Shown piece after piece: positions 1 to 8,546 of a DNA stretch of 27,024 bases. The notes below the pieces were generated by a model. That model did not search any database and was not told the origin of the DNA. It saw nothing but the letters and a program-made list of their open reading frames with translations. This stretch comes from Bacteroidales bacterium (GTDB taxonomy: Bacteria; Bacteroidota; Bacteroidia; Bacteroidales; Bacteroidaceae). The DNA is taken from contig SFIS01000065.1 in the NCBI GenBank assembly GCA_004555245.1, forward strand, positions 1 to 27,024, given 5' to 3'. The position numbers and the translations under genes are program-made. Within the stretch, counting starts at the first letter, position 1. Every line of letters begins with the position of its first letter.

Positions 1-363
1 GACATCATCACGCGGAAAGAGTGGATGGCGAAGAAGAAGCGCGAGGACTTCTACAAGATGCTGATGTATATCATCTTCTCGCTCCTGAACAACAATGTCA
101 ATACAGAGGTGAAGAGCGTCATAGGACGTGCCGACGTCGTCATACACACCAAGGACCATATCTACGTACTCGAGCTGAAAGTGGATGACACCGCAGAGAA
201 CGCCCTCGCACAGATAGACAGCAAGGGCTATTCAATACCATACGAGGCTGACGGGCGCAAGCTGACGAAATGCGGCGTGAACATCTCGTCGGAAGCCCGC
301 AACATCACACACTGGCGCGCTGTAGATGTCAAAGGCGATGTCGTCAGCGAACAGAGGTTCTGA
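1..363 (+). CDS. PD-(D/E)XK nuclease-domain protein, C-terminal part (AAA-ATPase-like/DUF1703 type)
   Basis: The reading frame is open from the first base, so the gene enters from the left and only its C-terminal ~120 residues are here. An internal ATG at 25 is probably not the start. Counting from that Met, GRAD with Asp37 and LELK with Glu50 and Lys52 form the D-x(n)-ExK core of the PD-(D/E)XK nuclease fold, and a Gln follows near 63. This arrangement is typical of the C-terminal nuclease-like domain (DUF1703) that follows an AAA-ATPase-like domain in very common Bacteroidales proteins. The substrate and true role of that family are not established. The ATPase half would lie outside the window. 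The gene ends with TGA at 361-363 and has no visible link to the B12 operon that follows. Confidence 0.8.
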   Translation, partial: DIITRKEWMAKKKREDFYKMLMYIIFSLLNNNVNTEVKSVIGRADVVIHTKDHIYVLELKVDDTAENALAQIDSKGYSIPYEADGRKLTKCGVNISSEARNITHWRAVDVKGDVVSEQRF

Positions 364-429
364 AGCCTGCCGCCAGAGACACCCCAAAAGATTAAATTTA
401 CTTAAAAAAGAAACACTGAATAATGTTTT

Positions 430-463
430 TTTCGCCTGAAACGAAAAAAATGTGATAATTTTG
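430..463 (+). promoter_or_regulatory. Promoter of the B12 operon
   Basis: TAATTTTG at 456-463 matches the Bacteroidetes -7 consensus TAnnTTTG exactly. A weak -33 element (TTTC at 430-433 at the end of a T tract) lies 22 bp upstream. Transcription would start near 470, just before the riboswitch. Confidence 0.6.
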
Positions 464-471
464 CACGAGCA

Positions 472-732
472 AAAGGTTCCTGCCGGCATTGTGCCATGAC
501 GCACCGTGCCGACGGGCTAAGACGGGAATGCAGTGAGAATCTGCAACACTACCCGGTGCTGTAAATCCTTTTTCATGGCTCGCCATGCGTCCCCCTGCGG
601 ACGTGACAGGCAAGAGCCATACGCAGCTGACAGCGTCACTGGGCGACGCCGTGGTGTCAACGATGTTGATGACACACGCGCCAACCGGGAAGACCGGCTG
701 CAAGTCAGGATATAGTCAGAAGACCTGCCTTT
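472..732 (+). promoter_or_regulatory. Cobalamin (adenosylcobalamin/B12) riboswitch
   Basis: AAAGG at 472-476 can pair with CCTTT at 728-732 as the closing P1 stem. The core GGGAATGCAGTGAGAATCTG, the following ACCCGGTGCTGTAAATCC, and the 3' block AAGTCAGGATA (702-712) followed by ACCTGCC are hallmarks of the cobalamin riboswitch. It sits between a -7 box and a BtuB-type receptor gene, the usual target: B12 binding represses receptor expression. I see no clear intrinsic terminator between 732 and the start codon at 794, so control may act at translation initiation. That mechanism is inference. Confidence 0.9.
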
Positions 733-793
733 GCTTTACAATCTTGCCTTCCTCACGGGATTATGAGGGAGCTGAAATCATTTCTTATCATAT

Positions 794-2818
794 ATGACAC
801 TGATACAAAGCGTGATGCTGTGTGTGTCGCTGTCTCTCGTGCCCGCATTGTCTTTTGCGCGCGGTGTCTGTACGGACGGGCACAGCCGTGTGTCGGCTTA
901 TGCCGGCGTCACAGACCGTGGCTCTGCGCCTGCCGACAGCAGCGGCGCGGCATGGGCTGACACCATAGCGAGTGTGGAGGTTTACGGCCGCAGGCCATTG
1001 GCTACGCGACAGACGCTGAAGGGCGCCGACCTGCAGGCGCTGTCTTCGACAAGCGTGGCAGACGCCCTGAAATATTTCGCCGGAGTGCAGATAAAGGACT
1101 ACGGAGGCCTCGGCGGACTGAAAACCGTCAACGTGCGCTCGCTCGGGGCGCAGCATGTGGGTATCTACATCGACGGCATAAGGGTGACGAACGCACAGAA
1201 CGGCACCGTGGATCTCGGGAAGTTCTCGCTGACGACGATGGAGAGCGTCGAGCTGTACAATGCCAACAAGCTCGACAACTGCCAGTCGGCATCCGAATAC
1301 GCGTCAGGGGCGACGGTGTATCTGAGAACGCGGAAGCCGGAACGCGATTCCGTCTCGCTGCAGATGCGGTGCGCCTCGTTTGCGACATACATGGCGAAAG
1401 CCAACCTGCAGATGTCGAAAAGGGGATGGAAGGGATTTGTCGATGCCGAGGCTCTGACGACAAAGGGCGACTATCCCTTCCGCTATCAATCAGAATACGA
1501 GGACACGACGGGCAGGCGACAGAACTCGGACATTGACTATGTGCGCATAGAGGGGGCTCTCTTCAAGGGCGGATTCGCGTCGCATCTCTATTTCTACGAA
1601 TCAGAACGCGGATGTCCGGGCGGCATCGTGCGGCGCCTGTCAGACAAATACGTCAATGTGGGCAGGGAATGGGACCGCGACTTCTTCTGCCAGACATCAT
1701 ACATGTGGCAGACGGGCAGACACCGCTTCAAGCTGAACGCGAAATACACGAACGAGTATCTGAGATACTGCACCGACTATCCGGAGAACCAGAACACGGC
1801 ACGCGTAGATAACCACTACCGTCAGGAGGACCTCTACGGAGCCGCCTGCTACGGATGGATGCCGCTGCCGTGGCTGTCGCTGAACGCGAGCTACGACCTG
1901 CGCTACTCGAAGCTGCAGGCCGACCTGAAATATTTCGAGACAGTACACCGCCTCGACCAGAAATGTGTCGTAGCCCTGCAGACAAACTGGCGGGGCATAC
2001 AGACAGCCGCCTCAGTGCTATACCAGCACTACAGGGACCACACCGCCGTGGCTGCCGGAGCCGCCGAACCCATAGAACGCATCACGCCCGCATTCACCCT
2101 CGGATATTCAATAGGAGGCGTCACGGCGCGCGCATGGTACAAGCAGATTTTCCGCGTGCCGACACTCAACGACCTCTACTATACACAGGTGGGCAACAGG
2201 AATCTGAAGCCGGAATACACGCGGCAATGGGACATCGGCATCGAACACCACTACGCACACCGCGGCTGGAGCACCGACCTGCAGGCTGACGTCTATATCA
2301 ACAGGATAGAGAACCGCATCGTGTGCCTGCCGCTGAAAGGCACGTATTCGTGGACGATGATGAACTACGGCTACACCTTCTGCCGCGGCATGAACGCCAC
2401 GGCAAACGCCCGATACCGCACGGGCGAATGGATGTTCTCGCTGCTGACATCGCTGACATGGCAGCGCGACCTGAACCGCACCGACCCGGACAACACCGTG
2501 GTATATGACAAGCCGATTTGCTATTCGCCAACGCTGTCATCAGGAATCACGGCGATTGCAGGATGGAGAAGAGTGGCGTTCACAACGTCGTGGCTGCACG
2601 TCTCGGAGAGAATGTGGTCGTACGCCGACCCGGAAGACATACTCGAGCCATACGACAACATCGACATGAAACTGTCGTGCATCATGCCTCTCGGCAAGAA
2701 GGCGGACATGGGCGTGACGCTCGAAGTGAACGATGTGCTCGACGTGCAGTACGAACACATCCCGCGCTATCCCATGCCGGGACGCAACTACAGGCTGACA
2801 CTGACGCTGGCACTGTGA
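794..2818 (+). CDS. btuB: TonB-dependent vitamin B12 receptor (BtuB family)
   Basis: This is a 674-residue outer-membrane beta-barrel receptor for corrinoid uptake, powered by TonB/ExbBD. A signal peptide spans about residues 1-22 (hydrophobic, ALSFA). DTIASVE near residues 56-62 is a candidate TonB box. A plug domain covers roughly 70-175 (VADALKYFAGVQIKDYGG, GIYIDGIRV), and a barrel ends with alternating aromatic/hydrophobic residues at YRLTLTLAL. The length fits BtuB (about 600-700) and is much shorter than SusC receptors, with no carboxypeptidase-like N-terminal domain. The cobalamin riboswitch directly upstream is the main evidence for substrate. ATG 794 is the only start placed before a proper signal peptide. 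A hairpin and 109 nt separate the stop from the next gene, which runs in the same direction. Confidence 0.92.
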   Translation: MTLIQSVMLCVSLSLVPALSFARGVCTDGHSRVSAYAGVTDRGSAPADSSGAAWADTIASVEVYGRRPLATRQTLKGADLQALSSTSVADALKYFAGVQIKDYGGLGGLKTVNVRSLGAQHVGIYIDGIRVTNAQNGTVDLGKFSLTTMESVELYNANKLDNCQSASEYASGATVYLRTRKPERDSVSLQMRCASFATYMAKANLQMSKRGWKGFVDAEALTTKGDYPFRYQSEYEDTTGRRQNSDIDYVRIEGALFKGGFASHLYFYESERGCPGGIVRRLSDKYVNVGREWDRDFFCQTSYMWQTGRHRFKLNAKYTNEYLRYCTDYPENQNTARVDNHYRQEDLYGAACYGWMPLPWLSLNASYDLRYSKLQADLKYFETVHRLDQKCVVALQTNWRGIQTAASVLYQHYRDHTAVAAGAAEPIERITPAFTLGYSIGGVTARAWYKQIFRVPTLNDLYYTQVGNRNLKPEYTRQWDIGIEHHYAHRGWSTDLQADVYINRIENRIVCLPLKGTYSWTMMNYGYTFCRGMNATANARYRTGEWMFSLLTSLTWQRDLNRTDPDNTVVYDKPICYSPTLSSGITAIAGWRRVAFTTSWLHVSERMWSYADPEDILEPYDNIDMKLSCIMPLGKKADMGVTLEVNDVLDVQYEHIPRYPMPGRNYRLTLTLAL

Positions 2819-2845
2819 GGGGACACCTGAAGCGGGACACACATA

Positions 2846-2894
2846 CTAAGTAGGTGTGCAAAATTATTTATATAATCCTTGCACCGCCTACTTA
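2846..2894 (+). repeat. Repeat copy 1 forming an inverted-repeat hairpin with promoter-like boxes
   Basis: Positions 2846-2876 match 14093-14123 at 30 of 31 bases. Here the unit is also half of an inverted repeat: TAAGTAGG (2847-2854) plus GTGCAA (2856-2861) pairs with TTGCAC (2879-2884) plus CCTACTTA (2887-2894) across a 17-nt AT-rich loop. The - strand carries TAATTTTGC, a perfect -7 box; the + strand carries a degenerate TAATCCTTGC. It may be a promoter for the downstream propeller gene, an attenuator between the two genes, or both. Confidence 0.7.
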
Positions 2895-2927
2895 TATATA
2901 AAAAGCAAGAAACGAAAACATATATCC

Positions 2928-4205
2928 ATGACGAAAAAAACTTTTCTCTTTTTCACGCTCGCACTCGCCGTTGTCTGCACAAATGCCGTTGCACAGGAGA
3001 GAATCATTCTTCTCAACGAGGGCAACTGGCAGGCGGACAACGGCAGAGTGACATATTTCGAGAACGGCATGGTTGTCAGCAACAGCTGGTTCAGGGATGT
3101 CAACGGCACGAAGCTGGGCGACACGCCAAACGACATCATCCAGGTGAACGACAACCTCATCGCCATCGCCGTGAACTGGTCGAACATCGTGCAGTTCATC
3201 ACGCCCGCCGGGAAAGCCGTGGCGGCTACAGAAGACGTGCCCAACAACCGCAAGCTGGCAAGCGACGGACGATATGTATATGTCTCGTCCTACGGCCACG
3301 AATGCGGCACGACAGACGGTATGCGCGAGTTCACGAAGGGCTATGTGGCGAAGATTGACACCAAGACATTCAAGGTTGTAGATGCCGTGGAGGTGGGCTA
3401 TGAGCCGGAGGGCATAGCATACTACGGCGGATTCCTCTTCGTAGCAAACACCGGAGGCTACGCCTTCCAGGAGAACCACGACTACGAGACGACGGTGAGC
3501 GTCATCGACGCTGACGACATGAGAGTGGTGAAGAACATCGACACGGGACAGATAAACCTCTACGGCAAGATGTCGCAGACGGGCAGATACCTCTGCATCA
3601 ACTCTCCCGGCGACTACTATAACGTGCAGGCAGCCACCATAATCCTCGACTGCGAGGCGGCGCTGAAGGACGGGGAGCGATGCTTCGCCAAGTTAGAGTA
3701 TGCCGCGACATACAACACCACGACAACGGACGGGATGTTTCTCGCCATCGGATCACGGTATTCGTACATCACGGGCGACTATGCCTTCAACTACATCACC
3801 ATCGACCCCGCCCTCGTCATTCAGAGCAACGGCACGGAGGGCGTGGAAGAGACACTGCCCGGCACCATGCGCGACGACATCAGCCGTATGCAGATGCCAT
3901 ACGGCATATACGTCAACCCATACACGGGATATATGTATGCCACCGACGCAGCATCGTTCGCGGAAGGAGGCACGCTATACCAATGGACACCGCAGGGCGT
4001 GCTGACGGGGAAATACGGCGTGTATATCAACCCCGCACACTTCCTCGCACTGCCTCCGGACGGACACTTCACCGGCATACATAGCATCGAGACAGAACAG
4101 GCGCCTGCCCGCCACACCACATACAACATCGCCGGACAACCCGCAGGCGAGGTGCGGCGCAACACTCTGTATATAAAAGACGGAAAGAAATATATCAGGA
4201 AATAA
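2928..4205 (+). CDS. Secreted YncE/BtuG-like beta-propeller, probable B12-capture protein
   Basis: The protein is 425 residues from ATG 2928, chosen over an in-frame ATG at 2856 because MTKKTFLFFTLALAVVC begins a clean signal peptide; the upstream extension would cross the hairpin repeat. Cleavage is likely at AVA|QER. Repeating blade-like segments (ASDGRYVYVSSYGHE, VGYEPEGIAYYGGFLFVANT, YETTVSVIDADDMRV) are typical of YncE/DUF5074 propellers. BtuG of Bacteroides is a surface propeller of this type that binds B12 very tightly and works with BtuB, so position after a riboswitch-controlled btuB supports that role. Unlike BtuG, no standard lipobox is present (AVVC lacks Gly/Ala/Ser before Cys). 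The C-terminus (TTYNIAGQPAGE to YIKDGKKYIRK) resembles a short type IX secretion sorting tail. The propeller assignment is firm; corrinoid binding is inferred from context. Confidence 0.8.
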   Translation: MTKKTFLFFTLALAVVCTNAVAQERIILLNEGNWQADNGRVTYFENGMVVSNSWFRDVNGTKLGDTPNDIIQVNDNLIAIAVNWSNIVQFITPAGKAVAATEDVPNNRKLASDGRYVYVSSYGHECGTTDGMREFTKGYVAKIDTKTFKVVDAVEVGYEPEGIAYYGGFLFVANTGGYAFQENHDYETTVSVIDADDMRVVKNIDTGQINLYGKMSQTGRYLCINSPGDYYNVQAATIILDCEAALKDGERCFAKLEYAATYNTTTTDGMFLAIGSRYSYITGDYAFNYITIDPALVIQSNGTEGVEETLPGTMRDDISRMQMPYGIYVNPYTGYMYATDAASFAEGGTLYQWTPQGVLTGKYGVYINPAHFLALPPDGHFTGIHSIETEQAPARHTTYNIAGQPAGEVRRNTLYIKDGKKYIRK

Positions 4206-4230
4206 ACCTTTATGCAAACAACAAAAAAAC

Positions 4231-7200
4231 ATGAAAAGACTCTACATTTCAGCACTGCTGATGCTGGCTTTTGCCGGCACGGCATTCGGTGTCACCGTCA
4301 AGGTGGAGATGAACACCACATCCACGACCATGACGCTGACAGCCGAAGGCTCTGACACGCCTGTCAACACGGGCGACCCGCTGAGCTACACCTACACTTT
4401 CGACACTGCCCCGGGGGCATACATCCTTACCGGATATGCCTCGGACGGCACAACATCCAACGGCACCATACGCCTCAACATCACCGACGACGCCGAACAG
4501 ACATTCAAGATTCTGACAGGCACCGTCTATGCCACAAACAGCGGATGGACGGTGGGCACCGACTATACGGTGGACGTCACCGTAAACTCGCGCGAGGGAG
4601 AGAAGCTGGACATCACGCTCGGAAACTCCACCACAGCCGGAAGAAAGACATTCCTTGCGCTAAACGGAAACTCGTACTACGCCGTACTGACACCTACGGC
4701 CGAGCATACGGCAGAGGGCTACATGCCACTGTACAAGGGAGGCACGCTGACATACAACGTGACGGTAAGCGGAAAGATTCCGACGGGCGGAGACTACAGC
4801 GTCACCCTGCCAGCCGACGCACAGTTCTCTCTCGGCATGAAGTTCACGCACTTCACCGACTTCCAGACCGTCAGCCCCACAGGCGAAAGCGTTGACGGCA
4901 ACAGGAAAACCATCTCTTTCCGCCTTGCCGACGGACAGGTGTATAACTACCGCACATGGCGGGACGGAGGACTGACACAGGCGGGATACTTCTACATGAA
5001 CATAGACGAGACAAAACGCCCCACACTCGATTTCACGGACGCTGACTACGAGGCGTTCGGGCAGAAGACAGTGAAGCAGGATGTCAACTGGAACAGCGGC
5101 TACGAGACGGGAGACATCTTCGTAAACATCAACGAGCGGGGACACCTGCGCATGAAGACGGGCGGGGAGTTTGACGCACACGCCATGAGGACATGGGAAC
5201 TCACAGACAACTCCACGAACAACTATTTCATCGAGCCGGACTTCCACTACACCGTCACAGACATATACGGCAATCCGTCGGCAGACGTCATCACCATCGA
5301 CAACGCAGACACAAGCACGTCGGCATGGTCGAAGATAAGGGCGGTGGGGAAAGGCACTGCAATCGTCACCGTCACATACGACGCCATAGGCCTCAACTAC
5401 TACGGCAGCGGCAAGACAGTGAAGACACCGTACATGGGCGGTGAATACTGGAGCGCCATCTGGCCGGAGAACACCGCCGTCTTCGTCGTCACGGTAGATG
5501 ACAACGAGAGCGCGATGCAGCCGAACATGACAATCAACGAGGAATACAACCTCGACACGAAAAAGAACGCCGGGAAATACATCGATGCGGAACACGACGT
5601 CATCTACTATCTCGGAGCATACGCCTCATACACCTTCAAGCCGGAAGGTGTGGAGCGCGTCGCCGTAGCCTACCCTCTGCTCTTCAACGGAAAGGCATGG
5701 TACAAGGGCTTCATCACCCTTGGAGGCGTGAAGGCGAACGCCGACGGCTCATACACCGTACTGCTGAAGAAAGGACGCAACATCATACGGCTCACTGACA
5801 GCGAAGGCAACAGCATCTACCAGGTCATCACTGCAAAACCGTGCCAGCGCAAAATATCGAACGTGACACGTCCCGGCAGCAACATCTTCCAGCCGGGCGA
5901 CAAGGTGAAGATACAGTACAGCGGGCTGCGACACCCCGCCAACAAACTCGCCGGCATATACAACATGTCGGCATACGTCACATACAACGGCATCCCAAAC
6001 GGCTCGTCGCTCATTCTCGGCAGCGGACAATACACCTTCGGCTCGGCTCCCTCGGCACAGGCTGTCACCATCGACATCCCCACAGACTACGACGCCGGGG
6101 CAAACCCAGAGATTACAATGAGCGAGGGTGTCATCCAGGTGAAAGGATTCGGCGACCCGATAGGCAACCACCGCCTCATCGACCGAACCGCAGGACGCTC
6201 GCCGAACTTCACCGCAGTGGCTCACGAGACATACTTCGGAGAGATTCCCGACGTGAGCATCCCCGTCTCGCCTGTCAGACTCTTCAGCATACGCACAGCA
6301 TGCAACGTTGACGACGCCGACATAACATTATCTTTCAACGGCACACCTCTCACCCCCGCCGATGACGGGACATACACCGGCACATACGGCACATACAGCG
6401 TTCATGCCACCGCCGCAGGCTACCGTAACCTCAACACGACATTCAGCATCGGCGACGAGGCGGAAGGCGAGCAGACCTTCAATGTCACGCTTGTACCGGT
6501 CAGCGGACCGGCGGCGTGGGACGGCAAGACACTCGCCGAGCCGCAACAGACCGACGGTATATTCTACATCGCGACTGGTGCGGAACTCGCATGGTTCGCC
6601 AACCATGTCAACGACGGAAACTACGACAGCAAGGGCGTGCTGACGGCTGACATCGACCTCTCTGACTTCGACTGGACACCGATAGGCAAAGCGAAAACCA
6701 CCGCTTTCAGCGGAGAACTCGACGGAGCAGGACACACCGTCAGCGGACTGTATATCAACAGCAGCGCAAACTACAGCGGACTCTTCGGATATGCTAACAA
6801 CGCCACGATAGAGAACCTCACCGTAGCAGGCGAAGTGACAACGACGGGCAACTATGCGGCTGGCATTGCGGCAGCAACAGACGGGACAACAAGCATGACA
6901 CGGTGCGTCAGTATGACAAACGTGAAGGCGAAACAGTATGCGGCGGGCATCGCAGGATATGCTTACGGCTCGTCACAAATCGACCGCTGCCAGAACCTGG
7001 GCGACATAACGACGACATCGACCTATGCAGCAGGCATAACAGCCTACCTCTACGGAGCGGCAGGAAAACTGACAAACTGCCACAACGAAGGCACGGTGAC
7101 GGCTACAGGAAATGTCGCTACACTCGTGGCGACATCAAACGCTGCCGCTACGATAAAGCATAACCTCAACACCGGAAAGGCGGTATGCACCACAACAGCG

Positions 7201-8307
7201 ACGACTGTCGGCAACGTCCGCACAACCACAACGGCGGCTACGAACATCAGCGACAACTATGTCACAGAGAACTACACCGCCGGCACGGCATACGAGACGG
7301 TGGTGACTGACGCACAGCTCGCATCGGGAGAAGTGGCATACAAACTCGGAGAAGCATGGGGACAGACACTCGGAACAGACGAGATTCCTGTCATCGACGG
7401 AATGGCGGTAGGCTATGACGAGACAGACGACAGATATTTCAACAAGATGAGGGGCGACATAGCTGACTTCGAGGAGAACGAAGAGATACGCATCGACACC
7501 GCCACCGGAATCTTTGCGCCAGAGAGCGACAGCCCTTCTACGTCATGGAACTCCGGCAGCTTCACATTCTCGACATACTGCGACGACTGGGGCGACAGCG
7601 GGAAATACTTCTACGACTTCGTCGTCACCAACTCCGCCTCTGACAAATACAACGGACTGGACGACCAGTACAACGCTGCGGCAGGCGGCGCAAAGAGCGG
7701 AAGCAACTACGCCGTATGGTACAGCAACTTCTACGGCAACGACTTCGTCTATTTCGCCGAACCTCAACGCCCGACCGGCTTCTACGTCACGAACACTGCA
7801 TGGGTGGAAGATGCCATACTCAACGGCGACGGCATCTCGCAGGAAGCTGACGGCACGACAGGCAAGCCGTTTGCCGACGGTGACCGCCTCACGCTCACCG
7901 TCACAGGATATGACGAGAACATGGAGACGACAGGCTCTGTCTGCTACACCCTCGCAGAGGCTGACGGCGGCACAGTGTCGTATGTGAAGCAATGGCGATG
8001 GGTGGATCTGTCATCCTTTGCCGACAACACCCTCTTCGTAGGGTTCAGCCTCGACAGCACAAAGAAGAACAGCTGGGGCATGACAACACCGGCATATTTC
8101 TGTATCGATGACTTCGGAGGCGGAGCGCCTGAAGCTGACGCACCGATGGAGCAGAAGAGCGTCACGACCGGAATATCCGGGACAACGGCGGCTGCGACAG
8201 ACAACGGCAAGCGATTCGACACACTCGGACGCAGGACACGCGCCGGCAGCGGCATACAGATAATACGTATGCCGGACGGCTCGTACAGAAAAGAATACAG
8301 ACGATGA
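4231..8307 (+). CDS. Large secreted modular protein with PEGA-like, GLUG and DUF4465 regions, B12 operon member
   Basis: This 1,358-residue protein starts with a signal peptide (MKRLYISALLMLAFAGTAFG). Residues 20-680 hold several beta-rich segments I cannot name. A PEGA-like segment lies near 685-755 (CNVDDADITLSFNGTPL). GLUG-type repeats fall around 765-1010 (AFSGELDGAGHTVSGLYI, SGLFGYANNATIENLTVAG, YAAGIAGYAYG). A DUF4465 domain spans about 1100-1310 (FSTYCDDWGDSGKYFYDF, SGSNYAVWYSNFYG, AYFCIDDFGGG). The tail (FDTLGRRTRAGSGIQIIRM) looks like a short secretion/sorting signal. Only 25 nt follow the propeller stop, so it is co-transcribed under riboswitch control. DUF4465 proteins recur, as I recall, in Bacteroidetes B12 loci, and a B12-binding surface family called BtuH has been described; whether this belongs to it I cannot verify. 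A corrinoid-binding or surface-anchoring role is inference. Confidence 0.8.
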   Translation: MKRLYISALLMLAFAGTAFGVTVKVEMNTTSTTMTLTAEGSDTPVNTGDPLSYTYTFDTAPGAYILTGYASDGTTSNGTIRLNITDDAEQTFKILTGTVYATNSGWTVGTDYTVDVTVNSREGEKLDITLGNSTTAGRKTFLALNGNSYYAVLTPTAEHTAEGYMPLYKGGTLTYNVTVSGKIPTGGDYSVTLPADAQFSLGMKFTHFTDFQTVSPTGESVDGNRKTISFRLADGQVYNYRTWRDGGLTQAGYFYMNIDETKRPTLDFTDADYEAFGQKTVKQDVNWNSGYETGDIFVNINERGHLRMKTGGEFDAHAMRTWELTDNSTNNYFIEPDFHYTVTDIYGNPSADVITIDNADTSTSAWSKIRAVGKGTAIVTVTYDAIGLNYYGSGKTVKTPYMGGEYWSAIWPENTAVFVVTVDDNESAMQPNMTINEEYNLDTKKNAGKYIDAEHDVIYYLGAYASYTFKPEGVERVAVAYPLLFNGKAWYKGFITLGGVKANADGSYTVLLKKGRNIIRLTDSEGNSIYQVITAKPCQRKISNVTRPGSNIFQPGDKVKIQYSGLRHPANKLAGIYNMSAYVTYNGIPNGSSLILGSGQYTFGSAPSAQAVTIDIPTDYDAGANPEITMSEGVIQVKGFGDPIGNHRLIDRTAGRSPNFTAVAHETYFGEIPDVSIPVSPVRLFSIRTACNVDDADITLSFNGTPLTPADDGTYTGTYGTYSVHATAAGYRNLNTTFSIGDEAEGEQTFNVTLVPVSGPAAWDGKTLAEPQQTDGIFYIATGAELAWFANHVNDGNYDSKGVLTADIDLSDFDWTPIGKAKTTAFSGELDGAGHTVSGLYINSSANYSGLFGYANNATIENLTVAGEVTTTGNYAAGIAAATDGTTSMTRCVSMTNVKAKQYAAGIAGYAYGSSQIDRCQNLGDITTTSTYAAGITAYLYGAAGKLTNCHNEGTVTATGNVATLVATSNAAATIKHNLNTGKAVCTTTATTVGNVRTTTTAATNISDNYVTENYTAGTAYETVVTDAQLASGEVAYKLGEAWGQTLGTDEIPVIDGMAVGYDETDDRYFNKMRGDIADFEENEEIRIDTATGIFAPESDSPSTSWNSGSFTFSTYCDDWGDSGKYFYDFVVTNSASDKYNGLDDQYNAAAGGAKSGSNYAVWYSNFYGNDFVYFAEPQRPTGFYVTNTAWVEDAILNGDGISQEADGTTGKPFADGDRLTLTVTGYDENMETTGSVCYTLAEADGGTVSYVKQWRWVDLSSFADNTLFVGFSLDSTKKNSWGMTTPAYFCIDDFGGGAPEADAPMEQKSVTTGISGTTAAATDNGKRFDTLGRRTRAGSGIQIIRMPDGSYRKEYRR

Positions 8308-8336
8308 CTGCCCAAACGCAGGCATCTCTCACAGAA

Positions 8337-8400
8337 CCCGTTCAGGCAGAACGGGAGTGCCGGATGAAAAGTCCCCACAGCTGTGAATGACATACATAAA
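8337..8400 (+). promoter_or_regulatory. Possible degenerate cobalamin-riboswitch core
   Basis: After the last B12 operon gene, GGGAGTGCCGG, ATGAAAAG, TCCCC and CAGCTGTGAATGAC occur in the order of the riboswitch core, but the TCCGGCAC-like return strand between the second and third blocks appears deleted and no AGTCAGGATA block follows. A small stem CCCGTTC (8337-8343) / GAACGGG (8349-8355) overlaps the beginning. There is no + strand gene downstream to control. It could be a relic or a chance match. Confidence 0.4.
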
Positions 8401-8404
8401 CGGA

Positions 8405-8441
8405 AAATCCCCCACGGCTGACATGAAGCCGTGGGGGATTT
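8405..8441 (+). terminator. Rho-independent terminator of the B12 operon
   Basis: A perfect 15-bp stem, AAATCCCCCACGGCT (8405-8419) with AGCCGTGGGGGATTT (8427-8441), has a 7-nt loop. A/T flanks on both sides let it also serve the convergent EamA gene on the - strand. Confidence 0.88.
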
Positions 8442-8462
8442 CTGTATGTAAGAATGACAAGG

Positions 8463-8502
8463 TCATCCCGCTGTTTTGGTTGTTTCTGTTGTCGTCTAAA
8501 AC
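8463..8502. repeat. 40-nt direct repeat, copy A
   Basis: This matches 9609-9648 at 36 of 40 positions (hand alignment). It lies 44 nt beyond the stop of the EamA gene in that gene's direction. The second copy lies 35 nt beyond the truA stop, so both occupy 3' untranslated positions of - strand genes. Confidence 0.7.
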
Positions 8503-8546
8503 CCGCAGACAAAAAACACACAACATAAAGATGACCGGAACGGGCA

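Noticed and set aside
2928..2985. Lipoprotein signal with Cys17 in the propeller protein
   Set aside because: The residue before Cys is Val rather than Gly/Ala/Ser, and a good signal peptidase I site (AVA|Q) lies just after, so lipidation is unlikely.
4660..5595. 311-codon open frame on the - strand inside the large DUF4465 gene
   Set aside because: It is antisense to a well-supported secreted protein, is rich in Val/Cys/Arg as expected from a shadow frame of GC-rich codons, and shows no domain.
6700..7260. Tandem DNA repeats or a CRISPR-like array in the GLUG region
   Set aside because: The repetition is at protein level (GLUG motifs) with irregular spacing and divergent DNA; no identical spaced repeats.
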